Shown here: positions 22,291-33,904 of the stretch, piece after piece | Position numbering within the stretch: position 1 is the stretch's first letter | Layout of the letters: each line of letters begins with the position of its first letter | Assembly (NCBI GenBank): GCA_963924555.1 | Contig: OZ004586.1 | Coordinates: 930,001 to 994,000 of the forward strand | Direction of reading: 5' to 3' | Length of the DNA stretch: 64,000 nt | Origin: Crambe crambe | Lineage: Eukaryota > Porifera > Demospongiae > Poecilosclerida > Crambeidae | The notes under the pieces: model-generated | Told to the model about the DNA's origin: nothing | What the model saw: the letters and a program-made list of their open reading frames with translations, nothing else | Database searches by the model: none | Translations under genes and position numbers: made by a program

Positions 22291-22599
22291 AACTACGACG
22301 AAAAGAGCTCATACATTTTCCTGGTAAGCCCATTCTTCCTGGAGTCCCAGGACGTCCTACTTTTCCCGGCAATCCCTGTCGTCCTGGGTTGCCTTCTTTC
22401 CCAGGAAATCCCCTTTGTCCCGGTCGTCCATGAGGACCAATCTTCCCAGGGAGCCCTCTGCTCCCAGGACGGCCAGTTGTTCCATTATTACCAGGCATTC
22501 CCTTTTCACCATCATTTCCTTCCTTGCCTGGTAACCCTCGACTACCAGGGCGCCCCTGTAATAATTAATAAGACTATGCACTATTATTATAATCACTGC

Positions 22600-23527
<928 letters not shown>

Positions 23528-25293
23528 CTACTGTTGTGATGTTGTCTCCTTTCTTTTTTCCAGCCGAGCATTGGCTTCCTCAAGAGTCATTGTATCGCGA
23601 GAAAGGTATTCAATCTTTTTTTCATTCTCTTTCATGTATTTTTTAAGGTTAGACATCTCACTCTCAAATTGTCCATACTTTTTTCTACATTCTTCCTCAG
23701 CATCTTTGGCATTACATAGTTCGGATTTTAATGACACTATAGCTTCTTTTAATTTTGGGATATCTTCTGCAAACCTGTTGTTTTTTTTCGTTTCCATCGT
23801 AATACTGGCATACAGACCACGCATGAATTTCCCTTTAACAACCCCATGGACTCTCTTACCTTCTTGAGTATACTCTTTCCATCTGCAGTGACCATCTGTC
23901 CACAGCAATGTGCTGGAAATTTCAAATTTCGACGTCTCATCAAATCTTTTCTTCAGTTTTTAAAAATACTTCCAGCTTTTAGAAACAGACCAGACATGAG
24001 CTGTAACAAGATCATCAGAATCTTTATCTTTTAAGCTTTCTTCCTGCTCAGTAAGGTTTACTTTGATGGTAGTAATTCTCTCCTCTTTTATTTTCAATTC
24101 ATCAAGAGCCTCTGCAGCATTTGCATTCTCTTTCTTTAGTATTTCTTTGTAACCCTCATTTTTCCCACGAAGCATACATATCTCTTCTCTATCTTTACCC
24201 TTCATATTTCTTGTCTTGGCAACATGAAATTTAGTCATATGAACTACAGTGAAAAAATGTGTGAAAGTATAGTGTCCCTAACTCTTTTGTGCTTTATTTC
24301 TTCATCGGCTTCAACTGGAACACAATCAATAGAAAATACTATTGGAGTAAAACAAATGCCAGAGGATTCTATAATTACCTTCTTGACATTTTCAATGATA
24401 ATATCATGATCATAACCTTGGTGTTTTTGGACTTCTACTGTATGGGAATCGGTTGCATAGTGAGTCAAAACAATGAGACAGTTATGATTGAACAAGTCAG
24501 GCAGTAGTGTAGCATAGTACTAGATGGTGTCTCTGTACTGCTGATTTATCGATGCCGAAGACTTAAAAACGAAAATGCATGCTTTGAATTTCTTTTGCTC
24601 TTTCAAAATAGTAACAAGGTCAATCATATGTTCCAAATCATTTCCGCTTTTATTTTCATTTAAGCCAGGAGTATCAATTATAGTGAGGCTCGTCGTACTG
24701 TCAGAAGTATCATCACTTCTTTCCTGGTATTTAACTGTCTGTGTTACTGTTTTACAAGTTTGTGTTTTTTGTAGATGGTCTGTAGCGACTTCAAAGTATT
24801 CATTATTCATGAACCTGGGATCAAAGAGAAAGTTCCCTAATGTGCTCTTTCCATTTCCAGTGGAGCCAATCAACAGTACAGCACCTGATGAAGGAGACCC
24901 CTGAGCATTAGATCCCTGGATATTAAACTGTAGTTGGGGAGGCCCCTGTGTATTAAACATCCGTTGGGGAGGCCCCTGTGTATTAAACAGCCTCTGAACA
25001 TTAAATTGCTGTTGGGCATTAAACTGTTGTTGCTGCAAAGGGCCTTGGGGATGAGTTCCTTGTTGTGCTGAGAGATTGGGAGATGTAGAGAACGGATCAG
25101 CAAAACCACTGGATTTTAGTTCCTTATTAGGAAATGTGCCAGCTCCAAAGGGAGATGACACGTTTGTTGTGCTGTTCTTTGCTGTCTCCACATCTTCATG
25201 TTCAGCCATTTCTGTTGCTCTGCACAATCGAGATTCGATATCGGCAGTGTCTTGAGGTACAACAACTGCAGAGATACCAGTTGTAATACACAT
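23528..25293 (-). pseudogene. AIG1/GIMAP-like GTPase copy E, Q-rich N-terminus, broken
   Basis: This copy is very close to copy G but carries the Gln-rich leader also seen in copy A: QQQQFNAQQQFNVQ followed by FNTQGPPQ and FNIQG repeats, then the P-loop GSTGNGKST and G3 DTPG. Three lesions are clear against copy G: GAG to TAG after RDTI near 24523, a 4-bp deletion after HIFSL near 24245, and a stop (KYF-stop in place of KFLKK) near 23960. The rest of the frame, to the C-terminus ETTSQQ, is preserved. An ATG lies at 25293, but a TCTCTGCAG acceptor just downstream suggests that the true start is in an earlier exon. Confidence 0.88.
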
Positions 25294-25921
25294 GCAGACC
25301 AACCCCTGAAGCTACACTTTACATGCTCTGGCTAGTTAACTTACATTCTGAACTTGTGTTCAACTCTCTTGGGCAGTCGGAACCTGATGATTGTGCACCT
25401 ATGAATATAACGAATTCCAGAATCAAAAAACATGATAGTTTGATTTCTATCTGATTGGAGTTTATTCTTCAGAAAAAAATTAATGTTACTTGAGATTTTT
25501 GAAGTAGCTATGGCTACTAATCTACTACGTGAATGTAATGTGTCCTATTAGGAATATTTGTATCCTGTCACTTTGTAACCTTACTTAATAGCTATCTAGA
25601 TACTTGTATCCAAGTGCACATCCACTAGGCAGCTTTTGCTATTGCAGTTTGCAGTCATTTCTAAATGTACCCAAGCTAAGCCACTATGACTGAATCCAAG
25701 TACATTTAAAAACAGGTTCCTTATGCTCCAGGGGCACATAATTCCTATGATTTTTGTGGAGGTCACCTTTGTTTTGACCAACTAAAGCTCAAAATAATTA
25801 TGACTGTGCTTGCAGTCATAGCTACTTTCCGGCTTTGATTTCAGTAATAGCGAATTTTCTTCAGGAATTTCGATAAGTAGTCCAGGGAACTAGCCTGAAA
25901 CAGCACACACTAGTAAGAAAC

Positions 25922-25967
25922 TAGTCTGGCATAGCAGTGACCCTTACCAGCTAGCTATGCCAGACTA
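25922..25967. mobile_element. TAGTCTGG foldback mini-element 4
   Basis: A 46-bp hairpin, TAGTCTGGCATAGC to GCTATGCCAGACTA, with perfect 14-bp arms. No clear target duplication is visible. Confidence 0.6.
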
Positions 25968-26068
25968 CAGTAGATTCTCAGAGTTTATACGAACTGACCA
26001 GTTAACAAAACAGTGATTTCATTGCACACACCTATAATTACATGATACCAATAAAGTGAGTGGGGAAA

Positions 26069-26093
26069 GGGGGGGGGGGGGGGGGGGGGGGGG
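26069..26093. repeat. Homopolymer G25
   Basis: It is an uninterrupted run of 25 G on the plus strand. A second run of 29 lies at 33874-33902. Confidence 0.95.
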
Positions 26094-26439
26094 TAGACTG
26101 TTATTTCCTGAGCCAGCTAGTATTGTTTATAGTACTTAGTACTTAGTATAATTATTTTTTTTAATCAGCTAGAATTCTATTATAGCATTGTACAGTAACT
26201 ACTCAAAAAAGAGAGTAATCCCACTAACTTTCTTTCTCCTTCACACTCTACCCGTTTTTTAAGTGATCGGCATTTCCCTATCCTTTATACATAGTATATC
26301 TATGCTGGACTAACCACTTCATCCATGTGGCCATGTGTCATGTGAGAATGAATTTTTAACTAGGGGTGCACTACATGCTCACGTGTAAAAGAATGTGCTT
26401 GGAATGTATTGATATGACGTATATGGAAATGCATTATTC

Positions 26440-27470
26440 AAGATTGTCAGCATTATAGCAGCTACCTTGTATTCTGAATGTTTGAATGGACGGAACCAGT
26501 CCACATTAACATGAGCCCAAGATTGTAGTTAATATTGAAAAAGTTTGAAGCAGTGAAATCTCTCCAAATTTGTCCATCTTGTACATCCTCAAGTACGTCA
26601 CCTCGTGATATCCTCTTTCTTTCCAAGAGAGTGTTGAACTGTTTATAAGTGAACAGCTTCTTTAATGTAGCAGAAGGGGGGACAAATTGGAATGTTTTAT
26701 AAGGTTTCCACTTTTGCCAGGTTATTGTAGTACCCTAATGACGTTCCACATAATATCTTATTGAATGATGTATGTGTACAGTTCACTTTTTTATCATCCA
26801 CTTTGTACAGGGCATTACAAGCATCTTTGGGGCATACCACAAACAGTTGTTTATCTATACTGTCTATGTCTGCGTCTCGTACAGCACAAAAAGTTTTCGG
26901 AAATATTCTGCCAAGTGGATGCGAAACTAAACCTACAAAAAATGAATAGATTTTTTTAAAAAATAGTAACAAGCACACAGCTAATAATAGTTAGCTAGTT
27001 ACATTAAATATATAATTCACTTAACTGCATGAGGGTATATAATATTATAGCTATCGTCCCATGTTTAGCATACCTAAAACATAGGAAATTAATGCTAGAA
27101 TCTTTGATGCAGCATTATTCGAAATATTGAAATGATGTACAATTCTGAAGAATATAGTCAAGATACTTTGTAGAAGATAATTATTGGATTCAATGTCACA
27201 CTGCTCCTCCATTCGCTCATCCTCATCTAATGATTCCACTCCCTCCTCATCATCTGTAGCAGCACTGTCGCTGTTCCCACCGATATCATCAGATTCAGTG
27301 TTATCATCATCAACATTGTCGTCATCATTGCTATCATCATCATCAATATAATTTTGAGCATAGCATTCATCAAATTCTTGAGCATCATAGTAGATATCAT
27401 CAATACCAGTATCAATATCTTGATTGATATCATCACCTCCATTCTCTTCTATACAAATAGTACAGCACAT
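26440..27470 (-). pseudogene. EnSpm/CACTA-like transposase remnant
   Basis: One exon (27051-27470) is very acidic (DDDDSNDDDNVDDDNTESDD) and ends with a hydrophobic LLQSILTIFFRIVHHFNIS. The next (about 26697-26945) contains RIFPKTFCAVRDADIDSIDK, then KQLFVVCPKDACNALYKVDD and CGTSLGYYNN. Further down, out of frame, come ISRGDVLEDVQDGQIWRDFT and, after another shift, VDWFRPFKHSEYK. This order (FPKTLY-like, VVCP-C--LY, D--DG--W, LMLNVDWFQPFKH-like) is the Transposase_21/Tnp2 pattern of EnSpm-like elements found in cnidarians and sponges. Two frameshifts (near 26715 and 26490) show decay. Terminal repeats were not found. Confidence 0.55.
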
Positions 27471-27799
27471 ACGTACATAATATTTAGAGTCAAGAGGTCT
27501 GCAAGAGAATTCTAAAAAGAGAATTAGTTTTAGCTAGACCATCAGAGATCTTAATGCTGATTATTAGCTACTATAGGTATGTGCTTTCAGCATGATGATT
27601 ATGCTTATTTTTCTCAGCTAACATGATTGAATGATAATTATGTATTAGAAACTGACCAGATATCTCTTGTATTGATTCTTCCATTGATCCATAGACGGAC
27701 AAGTGCATCCTTGTAGTGGAATACGACACATACTTACTGGCTTGGCAGTTAGCACACTCACAAAGATATTGTGTAGTCATGATCCTGCATCTCGATCCG

Positions 27800-27914
27800 T
27801 AGTCTCGCGTGGCCAGACCCTTTACCAACTGCAGCACGGATGTATTTACCAACTGCAGCACGGATGTATTACATCCGTGCTGCAGTTGGTAAAGGGTCTG
27901 GCCACGCGAGACTA
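27800..27914. mobile_element. Foldback mini-element 5 with 9-bp target duplication
   Basis: The left arm TAGTCTCGCGTGGCCAGACC is mirrored exactly by the right end GGTCTGGCCACGCGAGACTA. The 9-bp flank CTCGATCCG is present on both sides (27791-27799 and 27915-27923). The inner part repeats AACTGCAGCACGGATGTATT twice on the left arm and its complement once on the right. The whole is an almost perfect 115-bp hairpin between two divergent transcription units. Confidence 0.8.
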
Positions 27915-27994
27915 CTCGATCCGTTGCTTATGATGAAGCATTGCGCATGCGCAATAGTATAAATCTCGATCTCCAATAAGGTAGCACATGCACA

Positions 27995-29617
27995 ATGGCG
28001 ATGTACAGAGCCGTAGGGAGTCGACGTGAGTCGATTCCAGCAGGAGGGAACAAAAGCAGAAGCAATGGGATGGAACTTTTATTGAAGGAAATGAGAGAAA
28101 TTAAAGACCAGAACTCTAAGCTGTTGAGAAATATTGCAGAGAGAGAAAGAGGTAGCTTTAATATAGCTACTGGTACAGCTATGTAACGTAGCTGCAACAA
28201 TTTATAAAATGCAGGGAAAGTATTACAGGTCTAGAACAAAGATTTTTTGAACTTGAAACAGGTTGGTTGATAAAAAAAAAAAGAATTACGCCGAACTTGA
28301 ATTGTTATATACACAGCTATCTTAACAAAGAGTAGTCCAAAAGATATACTTCCAATGGTTTGTAGTATTACATCATAGTACCTATTATATATTATTGTAC
28401 TAATAAACAATACTTATGAAGACTGTCCTGCAAGATGCATTTGATGGAGAGCTAAGTGAAGAACTGAAAGATTTATATGTAAGCAAAGTGTGGAGTGAAG
28501 TGAGCGAAAACTTGAAGGATAAGATGAAGGAAACTTTAAAAAATAATTTACTCTCTTGCAATATGGAGGTATCACATACAGTGATTCAGTGGATGTATAG
28601 CTAACTATATAGTTAACTAATGTTTTAGGTGCCCTCAGAAAAGGATATTATGAAAAGGTTAAGAGGCTTTTATGCTACGAGACGCAATACTCTTACAGTG
28701 AAAGTTGACAAAGAGAGAAATAAGAAGAGAAAGCTCATGATGAAGGCGAACAAAAGAACTTTTGTAAGTTCGGGTTAATTACCTATTGCTCAAACAATGC
28801 AATTAGCTAGCTATTATATCTACATGCAAGGATACAAGACAGAGGGTTGTATCAAGAGCGATTTCTGAGGGAAGAATAGACCCCAGAGACACTGAAGCAA
28901 TCTCTAACCTGAGAAGTAGTGTCCCCCAGGTACAATAATAGAAGAATATGATGAATAGCAATGAACTCATTTATAATTATAGGTTCCTATCAATGATGTG
29001 TCACCACCAAACTCCAGTGATGAATGGGAAATACTACAAAAGAGGTTAAAGATTCTGGAAAGAGCAAGAAAGGAGAAGAGGAAAAAAAGGGATATGGTGA
29101 TCGAGCATGTGCCAATTTTTGGGTGACAGTTATTATCATAACTGGCTATGTCTTTCTATAGCATAAGCATGAAAGAAGTCATCAGGTACGTATGGTGCTC
29201 AGTGACTATAGAATGATATAATTATCATAACAGCAGGTGGCAGTACACCCATGCAAAGAGACTACAGTTCATCAGGTATTTCGTTCAACTTTGCACACTG
29301 CTTTTTGTCATCCCTACTTTGTTTTTGTTTTTTATCAGCAAGTCTCTGGTACCGGTCCATCCTCACCTCTGCTGTTTGATGACCCTAGCTCCCCTAACAC
29401 CATACTTGCAAGAAATAGCAATGATGATGATTATGATGATGATGAAACACAGGTACCATGTGGCTATAGTCATCGTAAGTATAGACTGTACAGTTGCTAC
29501 ACGTCTAACAGAATTGCTAAATAAAGTTACCTTATTCATGATTCTAATGTACTGTAGGCCCAGAAGAGACCAGCACATATCACTTCTACTGAGTATAGCT
29601 ATATATGTATCATCTGA
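27995..29617 (+). CDS. Unknown basic coiled-coil protein, ten short exons
   Basis: I do not recognise the family. The exons, bounded by GT-AG sites, are 27995-28151, 28215-28228 (least certain), 28422-28568, 28629-28763, 28831-28929, 28983-29096, 29162-29185, 29237-29275, 29339-29452 and 29558-29617. Together they give an uninterrupted frame of 300 codons. From the third exon on, every exon is a multiple of three. The start MAMYRAVGSRRESIPAGG leads into a coiled coil (ELLLKEMREIKDQNSKLLRN). Later parts are Lys/Arg-rich (RNKKRKLMMKANKRTF; RKEKRKKRD) and there is an acidic NSNDDDYDDDETQ near the end. The basic clusters suggest a nuclear protein. It is divergent from the EnSpm-like remnant and may be a second gene of that element or a host gene. 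Confidence 0.6.
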
Positions 29618-30326
29618 ACTGACACCTGAACACCATGCACACACCTACATGTTATATAAACACTACAGTATTGTGTTATTGTTCACATTTATTATTGTAC
29701 AGATACATGACTGTAATTAAAAATAATAATGATTCTATATTAGATTTTACAGTGTAAGAAATCATGAAATGATTGTATACATGATTTTACATCAAATCAT
29801 TTTGATAATCAAGTAGTGATTCCACAGCTGATTACTCAGTGATTCCACACATAAAAAATTCTGTTAAATCATAGCTCAGATTCATAGAAGATTATCTGTG
29901 AAGAATCATATAAAAATCAGACAAATATTTTATAGAGAAAAAACCTGTTACAATTTGCTTTTCAAAACTTCATCTCTAGTGCCACCTTCAGTTTGAGCTT
30001 ACCTCAGGTAGATTACCCTGTATTCAGAATTACCCTGACGTACCTTATTCATCACTTTGAATGTTACTTGGAAGTTCCCAAGTGTTTTCTCTAACGATAA
30101 CCTTGTAAACTGCAGCTGTTATGATAAGAATTTATGCGCATGCGTCTATTTATTCTGCCCTTTGAACCCCAATTTGACCGACTGAATGACCGCTTGACTG
30201 TCACTGATTTTGGGCTTGACCGCTTGACCTTAATCTTGACCCCGGTCGCGGGTGTCAGTACAGTGCGTATTATATATTGGAGTGACCACCCCTTGCTTGC
30301 TACGATCCACCCCTATTGACATGATG
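29618..30326. other. Intergenic, nothing recognised
   Basis: AT-rich DNA with short near-palindromes around 29740-29900 built on ATGATTT/AAATCAT. No gene is seen. Confidence 0.4.
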
Positions 30327-30391
30327 TAGTCTGGCGGCGCTGACCCTTTACCACCCAAGAAAAAGGAGGTAAAGGGTCGGCGCCACCAGTA
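30327..30391. mobile_element. TAGTCTGG foldback mini-element 6 downstream of copy F
   Basis: It starts TAGTCTGGCGGCGCTGACCC and ends with GGGTCGGCGCCACCAGTA. It is the paralogue of 11325-11388 but with the family's TAGTCTGG end better preserved. Confidence 0.65.
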
Positions 30392-30452
30392 CAGTAGCTA
30401 CGTAGCAATACAAAAATATGATTGGCAAGATAACAGAATCAGTTAGCTACTA

Positions 30453-31964
30453 CTACTGTGATCTTGTGCTCCTTTGTTTTTCCAGCCTAGCTTTAGCTTG
30501 CTCAAGAGTCATTGTATCAAGAGAAAGGCATTCAATCAATTCCTTTTTCTCTTGTATGCATTTTTCAAGGGTGGACTTTTCACGATCAATTTTGCTATAC
30601 TTTTTGCTACATTCTTCCTTGGCGACTTCAGCTTCATGTAGTTCAATTCCTAATAACTTTATATTATTTTTTAAGTTCTCAATATCTTCTGCATACTTGA
30701 TTCTTTTTTTCGTTTCCAGTGTGATACTGGCATGCAGACCATACATAAATTCTCCTTCTACTACTCCATGGACTCTGTTACCTTCATGAATAAACTCTTT
30801 CCATCGGCAGTGACCATTCGTCCACCTCTTTACACCGTGAATTTCATATTTTGATGTTTCATCAAATTCCTTTTCTTGCCATTTAAAAAATTTCCATTCA
30901 TCATCAACGGACCAGACATGAGCTGTAACTAGATCATCTGAGTCTTTATTTCTTAAGCTTTCTTCTTGCTTGCTAAGGTTAGTTTTAATGGTAGCAATAG
31001 CCTCCCCTTTACTTTGCAATTCAAGAAGAGCCTCTTTAGCATTTTCACTCTCTTTGAGCAGCTTTTCATTGTAACCGTTGATTTTCTCTCTATGGGCATT
31101 TATCTCTTCTCGATCTTCACTCTGCAAGACTCTTGTCTTGGCAACACGAAATTCTTTCAAATGGACTTCTTTTAGTGAAAATATGTATGAGAGCATAGCA
31201 TCCCTAACACTCCTGCTCTTTCGTAATTCATCTTCAAATGGAACACTATCAATAGAAAACACTATCGGAGTCGAACGAATGCCAGAGGATTTTTTAATTT
31301 CTTCCTTGATATTTTTAACGAAACTATCATAATTGAAGCTTTTTTTCCTTCGGAGTATTTCTGAGCGTTTGTCAGTTGCATAGTGAGTCAAAACAATAAG
31401 ACAGTTTTGACTGAACAAGGAAGGTAGCAGAGTAGAGTAGCACTTTATGGTGTCTCTGTACTGCTGATCGATCTTTACCGAAAACTTCATAACAAAGATG
31501 CACGCTCTGATGGTCTGTTGCTCTTTCAAAGTAGTAACAAGGTCAGTCATACATTCAAGATCCTTTTCCTTGCTTTCATTTATGCCAGGAGTATCAATTA
31601 CAGTCAGGCTTCCAGTTACTTCCTCATCCTCATTCTTGATACCTATTGCCTTGGCAATTTTGCCAAGTAAACCAGGAGAGGTAGTGGTACCACCAGTGCC
31701 TTTACTTTGAGAACTTTTAGCACTTGACGAATCTTCAGAATTAGCCCGAGAAGTATCACGAGAATTCTGAATATCACGACTGCTTCCCCGTCCCTGTGAC
31801 TGTCGATATTTAACACTAAAAGTCACTACTTTGCAAGTGTGTGTTTTTGGTAGATTGTCTGTGACGACTTCAAAATACTCTTTAGCATTAGGACTGGGAT
31901 CAAAGAGAAAGTTCCCTAATGTGCTCTTTCCATTTCCAGTAGAGCCAATCAATAGTACAGCCAT
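30453..31964 (-). CDS. AIG1/GIMAP-like GTPase copy F, 503 aa
   Basis: An open frame of 503 residues that differs from copy C by scattered substitutions and small indels (for example SISSQS versus SQS in the Ser-rich loop, and one Glu fewer at FEDELRKS). G1 GSTGNGKS, G3 DTPG, THYATD, the Trp-rich region WKFFKWQEKEFDETSKYEIH and the C-terminal DTMTLEQAKARLEKQRST are all present. The start at 31964 has the same leader, with in-frame TAG, as copy C. The C and F duplication covers at least 11325-14050 and 30327-33050, including promoter and downstream hairpin, so both are probably expressed from equivalent promoters. Confidence 0.9.
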   Translation of the reverse strand: MAVLLIGSTGNGKSTLGNFLFDPSPNAKEYFEVVTDNLPKTHTCKVVTFSVKYRQSQGRGSSRDIQNSRDTSRANSEDSSSAKSSQSKGTGGTTTSPGLLGKIAKAIGIKNEDEEVTGSLTVIDTPGINESKEKDLECMTDLVTTLKEQQTIRACIFVMKFSVKIDQQYRDTIKCYSTLLPSLFSQNCLIVLTHYATDKRSEILRRKKSFNYDSFVKNIKEEIKKSSGIRSTPIVFSIDSVPFEDELRKSRSVRDAMLSYIFSLKEVHLKEFRVAKTRVLQSEDREEINAHREKINGYNEKLLKESENAKEALLELQSKGEAIATIKTNLSKQEESLRNKDSDDLVTAHVWSVDDEWKFFKWQEKEFDETSKYEIHGVKRWTNGHCRWKEFIHEGNRVHGVVEGEFMYGLHASITLETKKRIKYAEDIENLKNNIKLLGIELHEAEVAKEECSKKYSKIDREKSTLEKCIQEKKELIECLSLDTMTLEQAKARLEKQRSTRSQ

Positions 31965-32032
31965 GGTACATTTAACTAGCTAGCTAGAGCACTTTACCTG
32001 TAAGAGAATGCAAGAGTAAAAAAAATTATAAT

Positions 32033-32034
<2 letters not shown>

Positions 32035-32121
<87 letters not shown>
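32035..32121. repeat. (GA)n microsatellite, leader intron of copy F
   Basis: It is the counterpart of 13049-13156 and about 20 bp shorter. Confidence 0.95.
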
Positions 32122-32123
<2 letters not shown>

Positions 32124-32255
32124 GTTTGGTTACTAGCTACATATAGCTAATACCTTCACAATTTAGGACGAGAGATTTTCAAGATATGTAACTAGCTAGC
32201 TACTCTGTTTAGATGAACTAATTCCTTAAAGTTTTCTAGCTATTACTCATCTGTT

Positions 32256-32330
32256 CCTTTTATGAACTAGTTAATACCTAATATGGTTACATTCATGAAC
32301 ATCAATGCAGTGGACAGGCTGACCAATCAC
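32256..32330 (-). promoter_or_regulatory. CCAAT/TATA-like promoter cassette of copy F
   Basis: The CCAAT block is at 32310-32329 and the TATA-like CATAAAAGGA (coding strand) is about 50 bp nearer the gene. Spacing to the ATG (about 350 bp) matches copy C. Confidence 0.6.
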
Positions 32331-33872
32331 AAGCCAAGTAGCCCAGACCCTCTGGTTAACCCCAATTCTCGATGCCATGTAGTTTGTGTAAATATAGAAC
32401 CCACCTACCCCCGTCCCATAACCAACCAATGCACTACACTGCAAACAGAATTGTTATTTCATAACTGACTAATCATCGTTGAACAGTTCGTTAAATATAG
32501 TGTCATTTTGACAGCTAGATTTCAAATGATTAATCTCACCTAACTAAGTAGGTTTATTAAAATAACAATTTCATTTTTGCAGTGTACAAGTTTATGCAGG
32601 TATGGCAAGTCAAACATCAAAACAAGTATATTGTCACCATCTTATAGTTTCATGCAGTAGCTACAAGTCCTATTGTGTAAACAATATAGAACCCACCTAT
32701 TCCTCAAATCTTCCTCCGCTAATACAGTGGACAGGCTGACCAATCACAGCACAGTCTACTTTGCAAGTTGTAGGCAGTTGCAATTGCTATTGTCATATTC
32801 TGACATAGATACTATAACCCATTGCAGCTATAGAATTTTACGTAGAGTCACATACCACAGTGAGTCCCTTCAAGTCATTGTGTGAACCACTCACCTTTAT
32901 AGTAAGCTAGCTACACACACATAATGATTGAGCATGCACAATCATTATAATGATGATATAATGATGATGTAATGATCGAGCATGCACAGTCATTATAATG
33001 ATGATGTAATGATGACGTAATGATCGAGCATGCGCAGTCATGAACGAATTAATCCATGCCAAATACCTTTCCTATAAAGATCCATTAATCTTTGGGTATA
33101 CTTACCAGTCCTGCTTGACAAGTAGCAAGTTAAATGGAGTTATGTGTGGAAAGATATTTGTTTCATGAAAATGCAATGGTCTCTCCGAAGTATTTGCAAA
33201 ATTCAAAAGATCTCATGTCATCAGCAGCAGTGCGCAAAACTCATGGTATTTATGCAATGTTTGACAAGTGTTATTGCTTCTGAAGGTTTGCCTCCTCTGG
33301 TTTGAATGGAGACATGCTTGTTTAGTGTGTCCATGATATTATTGTGGAAGTTTCTTCAAAAGTGTCTGGTCCCCTACACCACCTCCTGGTAAACTGAAAA
33401 TTCAACCCAACATATTCAACCCAGCGTATTCAACCCAACAATAAAATGAGATGGCTCAAAAAGGAATTGCATGACATTAAAAGAGCACACAAGAATAGTT
33501 AGAAGGGAGGGAGGGACTAGCTGACTATTCACTATGCAAAGAAGGAAAAAGAGTTTTAGTGATTGAGTGTTTGGTTTTCAGAATGTCCTTCATCAAAGGT
33601 TCCACTGTATACGATAGGACAACTGAGGAAATTAAATGCCCTACATGTAGCTATGTCTGTCCCTCCACCCCTGAAGAGTTCAGGCATCAGTTGCTCTGTG
33701 TTATCTTTATAGTCTGGAAGTAGGGATTGCCCAATTGTGCCCATTATTCTCACAGTATCCACCTGTTATTCTTTCAGTTTATCCCCTTTTCATGCCTTTC
33801 AACACCAAAATTATATGATTTGCACATCTGATAATATTATTATTGTACAGTGGCAGAGACACCAGTTTGAAA

Positions 33873-33904
<32 letters not shown>

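Larger units (their letters stand above)
19533..22577 (-). pseudogene. Collagen XV/XVIII-like 3' half, broken duplicate
   Basis: This is a truncated, disabled copy of the gene at 54696-64000. It keeps the last exon with stop at 19533-19535, the FSWNK exon, the endostatin core exon, the hinge with RKRRD and RKKRD, the trimerisation exon (about 20745-20880) and Gly-X-Y exons up to about 22560, but no N-terminal helix or TSPN domain. Relative to its twin, the endostatin core exon has CGA changed to TGA near 20020 and a 4-bp insertion (ACGTACGT where the twin has one ACGT-like unit, near 19990), so the domain cannot be translated. The intron at 22150-22290 holds a purine-rich tract as in the twin. 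A transcript could still exist. Confidence 0.85.
18470..22580. repeat. Segmental duplication, left copy (pairs with 53720-57875)
   Basis: More than 4 kb aligns in the same orientation with 53720-57875, covering an orphan CCAAT block, the 3' flank, endostatin, hinge, trimerisation and the last six triple-helix exons of a collagen gene. Divergence is low. The match ends after AATAATTAATAAGACTATGC (about 22579 and 57876). The left copy has an extra hairpin at about 18625-18710 that is missing at 53880. Confidence 0.85.
25303..26439. other. Intergenic with foldback element and G25 tract
   Basis: It contains 5' flank shared with copy A (to about 25450), a foldback mini-element (25922-25967) and a run of 25 G (26069-26093). 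No gene is visible. Confidence 0.5.
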
